This document shows, in pieces, positions 23,520 to 33,722 of a stretch of 64,000 bases of DNA; the stretch's first letter is position 1; each line of letters opens with the position of its first letter. The position numbers were made by a program, and so were the translations under genes. The notes beneath the pieces are model-generated. The model worked only from the letters and a program-made list of their open reading frames with translations, had not been told where the DNA came from and searched no databases. The stretch lies in assembly GCA_963210315.1 (NCBI GenBank), contig OY723309.1, positions 372,001 through 436,000 of the forward strand. The letters run 5' to 3'. The stretch comes from Rhynchopus euleeides. Its lineage: Eukaryota > Euglenozoa > Diplonemea > Diplonemida > Diplonemidae.

Positions 23520-24368
23520 TCACAGGAAGTCGTCTGTCACGCAGACAGTGCACGAAGCCGAGGACGGGCCAATGTTCGTGGTCTTGCAGTAATCAGGGAC
23601 GCAGTTCGCCCCGTCCCAGCGGCACACATCGTCGACCTCGAGGCCCACAGCCAGGCAGTCCTCCCTGCTGGTGCGGGAGGCGCACCGGAACCCTGTCTGG
23701 GGCAGGACGGCGAAGGCCGCGAAGTGCAGGTCGCTGGACAGCGTGATCGCCGCGTGCTTGTGGTTCGGGTCATTCACATCCACGGCAGAGATCGTCTTGC
23801 GCAGGGCCACCATCTTGTGGGTCGACGCACCAGGCTTGGTGAACTGCATGCCGCACTTCGACACCTGCCACCCGTCAACCTGCAGGTCACCCAGAAGCCC
23901 GCCGTGCTGTGCCGCACACGGGTAGCAGCTGTACAGGAACACGAAGGCGTCGCAGTGCTCGTACTGGTGGCCTGCAGGGCAGACGAACTCCACCGTCGTC
24001 GTGGCGGGGATCGTCGCAGGAGGCACCACGATGGGCACCTGGTCGAAGAAGGGGCGCACGCTGGTGAAGGACGCGGTCGGATGCTCGCTCCACGCCGCAG
24101 CGCCCTCCGCCAGGAACACCTGCTTCAGCGCAACACTTGACTGCACGCTCGGCAGCACCTCCGGGAAGGCGAGGCAGTCCACCGTGGCGGAAGGCGTCGC
24201 GCTGCACAGGTTGCAGATGGGGGCTGCGTTGTCGAACCCGCACTCCTTGTCCTTGAGGGAGGAGAAGGCGAGGGGGCAGCACTTCTTGCACCCTGCATCA
24301 CATTTCAGCCCTGCGGCCTCGGCAGCCACAAGCAGCGCCATCACGGCGGCAACACGAAGCATCTGCAT
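23520..24368 (-). CDS. Secreted cysteine-rich protein C, paralogue of B
   Basis: 282 aa from ATG at 24366-24368. This start is chosen because it opens the signal peptide (MQMLRVAAVMALLVAAEAAG) in the same ACAATG context as A and B. The frame is open further upstream, but that part has no coding character. Domain order and cysteine pattern match B, with more divergence at both ends. It is a single copy about 3.3 kb to the right of the array, in the same orientation. Nucleotides 23794-23982 are identical to B 2615-2803 over 189 bp, while flanking coding sequence is clearly diverged, which suggests gene conversion. Function unknown; secretion inferred. Confidence 0.82.
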   Translation of the reverse strand: MQMLRVAAVMALLVAAEAAGLKCDAGCKKCCPLAFSSLKDKECGFDNAAPICNLCSATPSATVDCLAFPEVLPSVQSSVALKQVFLAEGAAAWSEHPTASFTSVRPFFDQVPIVVPPATIPATTTVEFVCPAGHQYEHCDAFVFLYSCYPCAAQHGGLLGDLQVDGWQVSKCGMQFTKPGASTHKMVALRKTISAVDVNDPNHKHAAITLSSDLHFAAFAVLPQTGFRCASRTSREDCLAVGLEVDDVCRWDGANCVPDYCKTTNIGPSSASCTVCVTDDFL

Positions 24369-25711
24369 TGTTTTTCCTGCACAGTTGGGTATCGCTCCTG
24401 GGAGCAGGGCAACAGGGTTGGTCGAAGAGCGCTCTGAAATGCGAAGGTGGGTTGGGTGGGGTGGTGGGTGGGGGGACGAAGTGATCCCAGTTCTGTTCAC
24501 GCCACCCCGCACCCCACTGCGTAACCTACCTCCCTTATCTAAACTTGTCCCACCGCTACATCCCGTCCCCTCCCCAACATCACGACTAAATCAAGCGTTC
24601 AACAAAACGCTGGGCATTCTATGCCCCTGCTCTGGCATAGGCGAAAGGGGCTAAGGGTCGGGAGAGGGGTGCAATGTGGGTGCGTCTGTGCCACCGCGCG
24701 ATGCGAAGCGTTTCTCGCAGCAGGCAGCAAAACAACGCGCCAAAAAAAGTTGAAAATATTCAAGCAAAATCAGCCGCCCGATATCGCCTGTCAAAGGTGG
24801 CGGTATCAGGGCTGATTCGTTTGGGCGCGGGGGTGTGGCAGGAGGTGAGTTGTGGCGGCGCCGGGAATGAGCCACACCTTTTGACAACACCACCACCGGG
24901 GGGGGGGGGGGTGGTGGGGGGGGATCCATGGGGCAAAAAAGCTTCCGCCTGGGATAGACAGATCAGTGTTGCCTCAGCCCTCCTCGACACGGCTGCATCA
25001 CACACCCGCTTGCCAAAGCCTCGGGGCTAGAGGGGAGGCGTGGAAGCGGGGCAACAGCAGGCCACGTTGGCTGGACAAACAAAACCGCGGATGCTGCCGC
25101 AGAGAGAGAAAGAGATCCAGCAGCACGGGTGCCACCAAATCACTTCAAGAGAGAGAGAGAGGGGGGGTCACTTTAGGAGGCGGTATGAATCAGAGGGCAA
25201 CAATGGATGGGGTGAGGAGGGAAGTTGTCTGCAGTAGAACTGTCGATACGTACGGGGGACCCGTGAGGAAACCGCCACCGAAGCCGGACTGCTGAATGGT
25301 GGTGAGTGTCCTCAGAGGTTCCCTTCCAACCTTGCTGGCAGCACTACCAGCAAGTGGTAAAACACACAAAAATGGTAACAGAGGGCAGCCTGCCCACCCA
25401 AAGTCAGTCTCCTCACCCGCGATACTTCCTCAGATCTAGCCTCCTAGTGACCCCCCAAGACGCACCAAAGGTGCTTCAACTAGTTGACTAACAAAGAGAG
25501 AGAGAGAGAGAGAGAGAGAACGAAAAAAGAGAACAGATGCGTCAAGGGAGGACCCCCCCCCTCTTTATCCCACCCCACCTTTCCCAACCCCCTCCTCCCA
25601 ACACAGCGGTCGATCTGCTGTGTTTCGGGAGTGTGTGTGTAGGGGGGTGGGGTGGTGGTTGTGGTGGATCCTGCAATACCCTTCCTCCTTCTCCCCACCC
25701 CCCCCCCCTCC
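24369..25711. other. Intergenic region between C and the SET gene
   Basis: No supported gene. It has a G run at about 24898-24925 and GA microsatellites at about 25150-25165 and 25496-25519. The part next to 24368 should hold the C promoter, and the part next to 25711 the SET-gene 3' UTR. Confidence 0.5.
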
Positions 25712-27139
25712 TCACAGATCCTCTTCCTCGTCGTCATCCTCCTCATCCTCGAGCTTCCTCCGGCGGAGGCGCCGGAGACGTGCCTGGCGGTCCTTCTCTG
25801 CCTGCCCCGTCACCACATCCCTCACATGCATCCCCGACTCGCGCACCTCGCTGTCTATCAGCTGCTTCGCCTTGAGGTACACCGCCCGCAGGATGTCATT
25901 CGATGCAGAAATCACCTCCAGGGCGGTCGGCTCCCCCTCCTCTCCGGCTGCCGCCTCCGCGCTGCCGTTCCTCCCGTTCGCCACAGGCTTGCACTTCTCA
26001 TCGTCACTGCTGGGGTACGTCGACAGAACCCTCATGAGGTGCTGCCCATACACACTCAGCGCCACGGTTCGCTTCTCCGCGAGCACCTCCCCAGCTTCAA
26101 CCTCCGACAGACCGGTGTAGGCAAACCGCTCCGCCTTAGGAAGGACAGAAAGCGTGACACACTCCACCAGCTTCGGGGAGAGGGACCCATCCGCAGCAAC
26201 ATAGATGCTGGGGAAGGGCTTCTGCGATGCGGATCCGGTGTCCTGCGCCTCCAGACACCCCGCCTCCTTCAGGGGGCGCGTCTCGGGTGTGTCCGGAAAT
26301 GCCAGATAGGAGTTGACCTTCCCGAAGGAGGCGTCGGCAAAGCCGTAGTGGATGAGGAGCTTGGTGGGGGTGAGGTGGGCGCCGTAGTCCAGCAGCAGCT
26401 CCTCCCCCGCCGCGATGTCGCGGAGGGCGGAGAGGGACAGCCCTTCCTCTGTGTAGTCGATCCCCAGGTTCACCCCCGTGGAGTTGTGGTTGAAGAAGTC
26501 GAAGAAGGGCACCAGGGCCGCCCCCCCGGCACCTACACACCCCTCGGGGATGCGGATTGCACGCGTCAGCACCGTTGAGAATGCCCAGAGGAGGCGCGCT
26601 TCACTGCCCTCTGACCCTTCTTCCGCTTCGGACCCCAGGGCCAGCTTTGCCGCAGCGTATTCCGACTCCAGGTGCTGACGCTGCGCGGCAGCGCTTTGGC
26701 TGAGGCATGCCGCAGCCTCACGGAAGGTCAACCCGTTCAAGTACTGTTTAGGCAGCTCCGAGACGTAGGGGCCCCACTCCCCAACACCCCGATCCGTGTC
26801 GCGGCGGGCCTGCAGGACGTTGCGCATGAGGTCCTGCTCTGCGGAGAGGTCGGCCGTGCCGTGCCCCAGGATCATGTTGCGCCACGGCGTGGCGTAGATC
26901 GCCTGCCCCGCAGGGATGTCCGCCGTTGCCGCGACGTGCCTCCCCTTGGCAGGCGTCACCTTGATGTCGATGCTGCTGCTGACGTTCGACCCCCGGGAGA
27001 CGAGCACATCGACGAGGGTGGAGTGCCCGGCTCCCTTCGGGTTTACCCGGGCCGCATCCGCGTGGCCCGTGGAGAGCAGAGCGCTGAGAAGAACGGTGAT
27101 CAGGAGAAGGCAGCTCGCCACAGGGGTGGAGGAAGGCAT
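25712..27139 (-). CDS. SET-domain protein lysine methyltransferase, Rubisco LSMT/SETD3-like, with signal peptide
   Basis: 475 aa from ATG at 27137-27139, intronless. Residues 8-23 are a hydrophobic signal segment ending near HADA. The split SET core typical of the Rubisco large-subunit methyltransferase / SETD family is visible: KGRHVAATADIPAGQ at 65-79, the DFFNHNS cofactor-site motif at 214-220, IAAGEELLLDYG at 242-253 with the catalytic-type tyrosine 252, and LLIHYGF at 261-267. A roughly 200-residue helical C-terminal region follows, as in the substrate-binding domain of the family, then a basic stretch (RLRRLRRRK) and an acidic tail. Family members methylate lysine or histidine on Rubisco, aldolase, ribosomal proteins or actin; the substrate here is unknown. 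The signal peptide is unusual for cytosolic members and suggests ER, secretory or complex-plastid targeting (inference). Confidence 0.85.
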   Translation of the reverse strand: MPSSTPVASCLLLITVLLSALLSTGHADAARVNPKGAGHSTLVDVLVSRGSNVSSSIDIKVTPAKGRHVAATADIPAGQAIYATPWRNMILGHGTADLSAEQDLMRNVLQARRDTDRGVGEWGPYVSELPKQYLNGLTFREAAACLSQSAAAQRQHLESEYAAAKLALGSEAEEGSEGSEARLLWAFSTVLTRAIRIPEGCVGAGGAALVPFFDFFNHNSTGVNLGIDYTEEGLSLSALRDIAAGEELLLDYGAHLTPTKLLIHYGFADASFGKVNSYLAFPDTPETRPLKEAGCLEAQDTGSASQKPFPSIYVAADGSLSPKLVECVTLSVLPKAERFAYTGLSEVEAGEVLAEKRTVALSVYGQHLMRVLSTYPSSDDEKCKPVANGRNGSAEAAAGEEGEPTALEVISASNDILRAVYLKAKQLIDSEVRESGMHVRDVVTGQAEKDRQARLRRLRRRKLEDEEDDDEEEDL

Positions 27140-28798
27140 CGCCACACGCAGTGGTTTTGGGGGGGGGGGGGGGGGGGGGATGCCTGTCGGATGGTGTCGG
27201 GTGGGTGCTTGCCGGTTCTGGCTGTGTGTTCAAAAGGGGGGGGTGTGTGGGTTGCTTTTTATTCGCTACGCTATCCCGTCGCGCCGCCGTCTCCCCCCCC
27301 CCTCGTCCCGGGATAGTGTGATCTCCGTGCTTCCGTTGTCTCTCTCTCTCTCTCTCTCCCAAAACTCACTGTGTCTGTCCGGCAAGCCTCTCGTGGGGCT
27401 TTCGGGAAGCGAGAGCAAACGCATACCCCCTATCACCGGGAAATATCTGCAGCACACACAAACAGACAACAGACACAGACAAGACTCATCTCTCTCTCTC
27501 TCTCTCTCTGTCTATCTGGGCAACATTCCCCCAACCCAAATCCACCCCTGCAACCGGATGCAAGACCAGCCCGTGGCACCTTCTCCGTTCCATCCAACTC
27601 CCCACCCCTCATCCTTCCAAGAGCCAGGCTTTGTTTGTGCGCACGAGTGGTGTGTGGCGGACACACGGGGAAAATCACCCCCATCCCTCAGCCCGTTCTG
27701 GCTGTGATCTACACATAAAATAAAGAAAACAAATGACACTCACTCTCCTCCACCCCGCCCATGGCCTTCGGCATGCAGCACAGACCCTCCGTTCTTGCTG
27801 CCATGTATTTTTTTCCCCCTTTTGGTGCCCGGCAATTCCGAACTGTATCAGCTCGATCCGTCCCAAAGAAAAAAAATCTCATGGCAGATGAAGACAATTC
27901 CGGTTTATTTCTGTAGGAGAGAGCCTTTCGCTAAGCGGTGCAGGACGTAAAAATGTGCGGCTATTTTTCACCTTGACGTTGTTGTCGGCACTGTTGTTCG
28001 TCGCCTTTTCCCGCGCATTTTTTACTTCCACCTAACACAACCCAACCCATACTCCATTGGAAGAAATACTCGGAAGGGTTGCCGAAGAGGCTCACCGAAT
28101 CCCGAAGGCCTCCTACTGTGTGTGCTAGTTTTGTTCTTTCGGAAGTGTTCTTTCCTTGGGATGTGGGCGAGGGGTCGTTGCTCGGGAGTGGGGGGGTGGG
28201 GGTGGATGTAAGATTATAGTGTTAGAAAGTGTTGGAACAAATACACAAAAAAAACCACCAAAAAAAACTGTGCAGGGGAGGTGTGTGTCTGGGGGGAGGT
28301 TGCAACACACGATGCACACTGCATTCATCACCTACACCAACACACACACTCAAACGACCTGCTTGTGTGTGTGTGTGTGTGTGGGGGGGGGGGGGGGTCG
28401 GGGGGGTTGGTAGAGTTGGCTCCGTGCAAAACCGCAAACGCTTGAGGGGATGCTGTCGGATAGTTCAAGCCGTTCCCTCCCCATGCACAATCATTGGCGA
28501 GCCACCGGCCTGCCGGTGAAGCCATTTGGAGGATTGTTTCCTGCATCCCCCGATGAAAGGGGGCTCTTCACTTGCACTTTTGATGAATCAGACCCTCTCG
28601 CAAAGAAGACTGCTGTCAGCGCATGTGATCACTCCCCCCGCACAGGTAACGAACCAAACAACAGACCCTCAACTGTAACGGGTGGGGAGGAGGGGCGGGT
28701 GTGGGGGGCTGCACAAAACCAAGCCTGTTGCCGGCAATACTTTGTGCCCAAAACAGGTTGCAGGGATTGAAAAAAAATACGCTTCAAAGAAAACAGCA
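27140..28798. other. Intergenic region with microsatellites
   Basis: No supported gene. It contains a G run at about 27159-27180, CT microsatellites at about 27340-27360 and 27489-27510, a TG run at about 28365-28382 and a G run at about 28383-28398. The SET-gene promoter should lie at its left end. Confidence 0.5.
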
Positions 28799-29053
28799 CG
28801 TGGGAGCAGGGCTGTTCCTAACTGGGGGGCTTGTTCCCCACTTTCAGGATTCTGAACTTTTTTTCTAAGAATTTTTGTAAGGGGAAAAAAGTTTTTTTCT
28901 AAGAATTTTGTTAGGGGAATTTTTTTCTAAGGTTATTTCGCAGAGGAAAAAAACCTTTTCTAAGTTTTCCCCAGTCGACAGGGCGCGCACAAGGATGGAA
29001 GGGAAGTCTGTCCCACGTACCGTTCGCCTTGCTGGCCAACTGGAGAGCCAGAC

Positions 29054-29105
29054 GTTCACTACCGTGGCCTCCGGCGGCTGGGGGGCTCCGCCCCCCAGAC
29101 CCCCC
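29054..29105 (+). repeat. 52-bp GC-palindrome module, copy 1
   Basis: It begins GTTCACTACCGTGGCCTCCG and contains the self-complementary core CTGGGGGGCTCCGCCCCCCAG. It lies inside hAT copy a. Confidence 0.85.
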
Positions 29106-29224
29106 TGTGGCGTACGTCTCGTACTCAAGTCCTTCGAATCCCATCAAGTCGGGGTCCAACCACTCCAGTCGCCTCTGAGGACGCAGCCAACTCGCACAGA
29201 ATCTGTACGCCCACACGAACAGAT

Positions 29225-29276
29225 GTTCGCTACCGTGGCCTCCGGCGGCTGGGGGGCACCGCCCCCCAGACCCCCC
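29225..29276 (+). repeat. 52-bp GC-palindrome module, copy 2
   Basis: Same module with CACC in place of CTCC in the loop, 171 bp from copy 1 in the same transposon. Confidence 0.85.
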
Positions 29277-30523
29277 ATGTAGCGTGTGCCCGTCCATCTA
29301 TCTCACTTCCCCGAGTACAGTGCAGCGTAGGAGGTCAGCGCCGCATCCATGAAGCGCTTCTTCGAAGCCTGACTGACATCGGACAGGAGGTCGGGCTTCC
29401 CCACCTGGGAGGTACACTTGCCGCGTTCGCGACATGTGTGACACGCGACACGCTACCTGAAACGTGAGTGTGCCTTGCTAACACGGGCATTTCAACGGTC
29501 TGCCGGCGGCCGTTCCCCAAACCAGTAAACCAGCAGTTTTGGAAAATCGGAGAGATCACCCTACTGCGCTGAATATGGTGCGCACCACTGCAAAAATCCC
29601 CGGGAGCTTTTGGGCTTTCAGACCTGAAGGGGCCAGCAGGTGGGTGGCGTCGGGGAGTGGCAGCTTTGTAACTGTCCTCCAGCTGCTGGCATGTCCAGCC
29701 CTGCGAGAGTGCCAAGGTGTATTGAGTCCCTGCGGAGCGCAACCCCCGATGAGAACGAGTGCCAGATGATCCTCATTCATTTCTAGCTGTATCGCGCATG
29801 AGGGGCACTCTCTGCCGCAAGCATCTCTGGGCATCACTCTAGAGCTGTCACATGATGACGCGGAGAGAAATCAGAGAAAAAGTCCCGCCTGACGGGCACG
29901 CGCCTGGAAACTGGGGGGGGGCGAGCAAAAAATCCCTTGTAAAAATTCTTAGAAAAAACCTGGTTCCCCGACCCAAAAAACCTGGAAAAAGGGCTCGTTC
30001 CCCGCCCAGGCCTGCGTGGGAGTATCTGTTGTTGGCGCTGCTGGCACTGGTGGGCTGCATGGCCATTTGGGTAGACACGCCGCATGCTTGTTTGAAGGAG
30101 GGGGGGTGGGGTGTGGTGGGGCCGTTGAAAGAAAATTCACGAAATAAAAAAGCAGAAATACCCTGTGGAGTTAGCCAACCCGACAAAACATGCCGAAACG
30201 AATAGAGAAAGAGATAAACTGGCGTTGCGGCGGGGCGGGGCACGGGAGGAAGGGCGCGTGTGATGGCATTCCCCAGGCATCGACAACCATCTGATGGTCG
30301 ACACACCACAATCTTTTGTGCGGAATTTATTGCCAACACACACAAATCCAAGTGACCTGATCGGACCAACGCGTCAGACTTGTTTCTGGCAATCCGCGGT
30401 GTGGAAGGGCCCAGCACAGCAACATCCCTTAGAACTCTCGAAGAAAGAAGAGACAAAGAAACTCTTGGGGAGACAGAAGAAAAAAATCGGGGGGAAGAGA
30501 GAGAAATAGCTATATATTACCGG

Positions 30524-30652
30524 GAAATATAGGGACTATATTTCCCCGAGGGGCCTGTCCAGCCCCGAGGTGGTTGATTTCCCGAGCGAAGCGAGGGAAA
30601 TCAAAAATCCGAGGGGCTGGACAGGCCCCGAGGGGAAATATTCCCTATATTT
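30524..30652. repeat. Near-perfect 59-bp-arm hairpin
   Basis: The left arm 30524-30582 and right arm 30594-30652 are complementary apart from a few mismatches and small indels, around a loop near GAGCGAAGCGAG. Both arms contain GGGGCCTGTCCAGCCCC or its complement. It could form a cruciform or a stable RNA hairpin, or be a foldback element; it abuts the next inverted repeat. Confidence 0.8.
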
Positions 30653-30654
30653 AC

Positions 30655-31503
30655 CGGTAATTTGTGATTTTATTCCCGGTAATATAGACCGAGGTCAAAA
30701 TTGTGAGGAGCAACTTGGAGGCCTGTTGGGAGAGGGAAGGGTGTGTGGGAGGTGTCTCCCGATACTTTGCACCCCCAATCCTGCGACGCTGGGGCTACAG
30801 ATGCTGATCATTTACCCTGGAGCTTCTCCTGGCAGATTCCTGGGACCTCGGGCACTGTATTCTCGAGAACGTTGAGCAGACTGTGTGAGCGGCATCTTGT
30901 CTGTGTGCTCCTGACAACAAAAGTTGTCCTCGGTGGGCTTCTGTGCCCTGATTCTCGAGTGTTTCATGAAGTTGGGTGATATCTTCTGATGTGTGGGCCG
31001 TGAGGGTACTTCCTCGTGCATTTCCTGACTGAGCACCGCCAGGAAATGGACGTTCTGCCCTTCTTGCAGCCTTCCCCGCCCACAACAGCCACAGCTCACG
31101 ATCTAGGCGACATTCCTGTGACAGGAAGGCCTGTTTGGTCAGAAACCAGCCATTTTTCGGTTTTTGGGGCCGAAAATGCAAAAATTTCCAAATTTTTGGA
31201 TTTTTTTGGCATTTTTTTGGGTGAAAATTTTGGGTGAAAATTTTCACTTTTTTGGCCGGGAAAAATTTACTATATTTTCCCGGCGATTTTTAGCAGGGAT
31301 TTCAGCCATTTACTATATTTTCCCGCTGAAAATCACTATATTTCCCGCCCAATATAGAAAATTTCCCGCTCCCTGCAAAATTTAGCTGAAAACCAGCCGG
31401 GAAAAAAAATTTCCAGCCCGGTAATAATATGACTGTACGATCCCGGCTCCTCACAATTTTGACTGAGGTTCTATATTACCGGGAATAAAATATAAAATTA
31501 CCG
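30655..31503. mobile_element. Putative non-autonomous TIR element
   Basis: Arms of about 57 bp at 30655-30711 and 31446-31503 are inverted copies starting CGGTAATTT and sharing TTTTATTCCCGGTAATATAG and TCAAAATTGTGAGGAGC. The 850-bp body encodes nothing recognisable. No convincing TSD was found, so the outer boundaries are uncertain. Confidence 0.5.
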
Positions 31504-33690
31504 ACGGCGGCGCCCACCACCCCCCCACCCAGCTGATTGGGGCATTTTCAGACACGGAATATGAATGGAACGGGCGCTTGGAATTTGCCCGTTTCCCATC
31601 CAGCTGGCACCGCCGCTTCCCATGGTCGCACGATTTCTGCGCCTGTGGGGACAGGTCCACCCAGGCGCAGAACGTGGAATCGGGGAGATAATTACTCGTT
31701 TATCTGCACGCACATCAACCCGTTTTCACCCTGAAAAGAACACAAGTGACGACAAGCGAGCCTACCCAGGCCGAGCCGGGTTCGGCCTGGGGGGTCACCC
31801 GGTGCTTGATCTGATAGGATAATAAGGGATACCGGTCGCTTCGAACGATTTGTGAACGCTTTTTACTGAGAGGGGAAGCCAGGCCCCCCCTCCCTTCTCC
31901 TCCAAGAAGGGAAAAAAGAGAAAAATGCCTGGAGTTGCGTTCTTGCCTGGGCAGAACCCAAACAGTTTTGTCTGTACGAACGGCGGACCTGCCTGGTGTG
32001 TGGTGCTGTTGGGGGTCTGGGCAAGGAAGACCCGAGCCGCCATGAGGCGAAAACCCTTCACAGCAAAGGCGGCCCGCAAAGGCCACCACACCCACTCACA
32101 ACCCACTCGTGTTCATCTTTGGGGTGCAGGGAAGGTTCTGAGGGAAGCCTTAACCCTCCACTGCGTGAAACACGTGTTCTTCTTCTTTGTAGCAGTGCAG
32201 TGCACATCGAGCACACTTATAGTTGAGCGTAAGGCTGCACCAAGCTCAGATCAGAACCTCCGCTATCCACACCACACAGGAGTTAGCCATCCAGCACACC
32301 GGTGTCTGCCGAGGCCATGCGTGTTCACCTCCCTTCCATGTTTAATGTGCGGAGTCCGCCGTGTGCGCTCAGCAGTTGAGGCCCCGTGAGGGAGTGGGGG
32401 TGGGGGTGTGAAGTCGAGAAACGCAAGGCATCGAGAGTCGACCCTGTGTCCGAGGCGGGGGAGGGGGGGACATGCCTGGGACGGGGAAGACGATCGGGGG
32501 GAGGGCTTGGGGGTGGGTGTCACCGAGGGTCACATGCCGGAGCGATGACGACCGGCGACTCTGCCGCACAACACACACGTACACCCTGCGAAAAAGTACT
32601 TTGAAACGATTCTGCATTGAGTGAATGTCACCAAATGCTGCCCCCAGCCCCCACACCCACCCCCACCCCCACTCGGAAGAATCGAATAAAAATGATGAAA
32701 ATCCCCGAGCCTGAGGGGGGGAACGCGCAAATAAAAGAAAACGCATCGAATGAAAGTTGGTGGGCTGGCGGGTGACCAACAGCCCTAGCAAGTTAGCTGA
32801 GACGAGGGTTTAGCTAGTCCGCGTAACCACGCGGGTAGGCGTGGGTCGTAGGGAAGGGGAGAAGGAAGGCGGGGGGGCGGGGGGCAAAGGACGAGAATGT
32901 TGGGAAGGGGTGGGGTCTGTTTCAAACCAACAGGGCCCCCCTTTTTTGGTTGCGGGGGTGGGGTGCGGTGGGGTGGGGGATGAAGCATCAGGGCAACTTT
33001 TAAAAAGGCCGCCACTTCGTTTAGTTCTGATTTCTTGACAAAATGTATCTTAGACAAGGCCACCGGCGCGCACCGATCACACCGCGATACGTTGTTTGTT
33101 GTGGTGCCATTGGATGGCTGCAAATTTTAATTAGGAGAATGTGTGGATGTTGCGAGCGGCGCGTGCGCTCGTGCGTATGCCCACAACAAGGCACAGAGGC
33201 TCGAGCCCGCGCACGCAAGCAAGATCGGCGGGGGCGCGATAATTGTGCTGGTCTGATGATTTTTTTTTTCGACCTGCACCGTGTCGTTTTGTTTTTGTTT
33301 TGTTGTTTTGCTTTGTTTTGGGTTTGGTGGTCGCCCCTCTTCGTGTTACACTACAAGGGACTCGGTACAGGCGAGGATCAGTCCTCTGTGAGGCACTCCT
33401 ACGCGAGCCTTCTGGGTTTCCCCAAATGACCCTCGTATGCGGGCCGCTTCTGGCGCTGCGTCGCCTCGGCGGGGCTCTCTTCCCTCGCAGTGTCGTGGGT
33501 GTGGGTAGGGGGGAGGGGGCAATCTGTTTTTGTTTCTCTGGTTGTGTGTGGCAGTGCAGCTGCAGTCGATGGCCGCAGGTTGCACCACCTGTTACTGCTT
33601 CCTCCTCCCGTTCCGGTGGGGGGGGGGGTGACTTGATAAGAGCAGTCAAAATGATACGTGGGGGGTGGGGGGGGAGGGGGGTACTGGTTT

Positions 33691-33696
33691 TTTATT
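33691..33696 (-). promoter_or_regulatory. AATAAA polyadenylation-type signal after the RNase H frame
   Basis: Reading leftward, AATAAA lies about 27 nt past the stop of the retrotransposon frame, where a poly(A) signal would be expected. Confidence 0.45.
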
Positions 33697-33722
33697 TGCC
33701 GTCATGATCTTCCGTCTGTCGT

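Larger units (their letters stand above)
28807..30014. mobile_element. Non-autonomous hAT-like DNA transposon, copy a (uninterrupted)
   Basis: 1208 bp. It starts CAGGGCTGTTCC and ends in CCAGGCCTG. The first and last ~90 bp are imperfect inverted repeats sharing the block TTTTTTCTAAGAATTTTT followed by an AAGGG-type run. It is flanked by an exact 8-bp duplication CGTGGGAG (28799-28806 and 30015-30022). An 8-bp TSD with CAGGG ends is typical of the hAT superfamily. No transposase is encoded. The second copy at 35208-47875 carries four insertions, for which this copy is the empty-site reference. It also contains two copies of a 52-bp GC palindrome module. Confidence 0.88.
30023..33690. other. 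Region without recognised genes, containing hairpins
   Basis: No supported protein. It holds the long hairpin at 30524-30652 and the inverted repeat with arms at 30655-30711 and 31446-31503. From 31130 to 31440 it is AT-rich with repeated TATATTTCCCG-like words. The segment 33370-33500 resembles 21555-21690. G-rich tracts occur near 32860 and 33615-33680. Confidence 0.5.
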
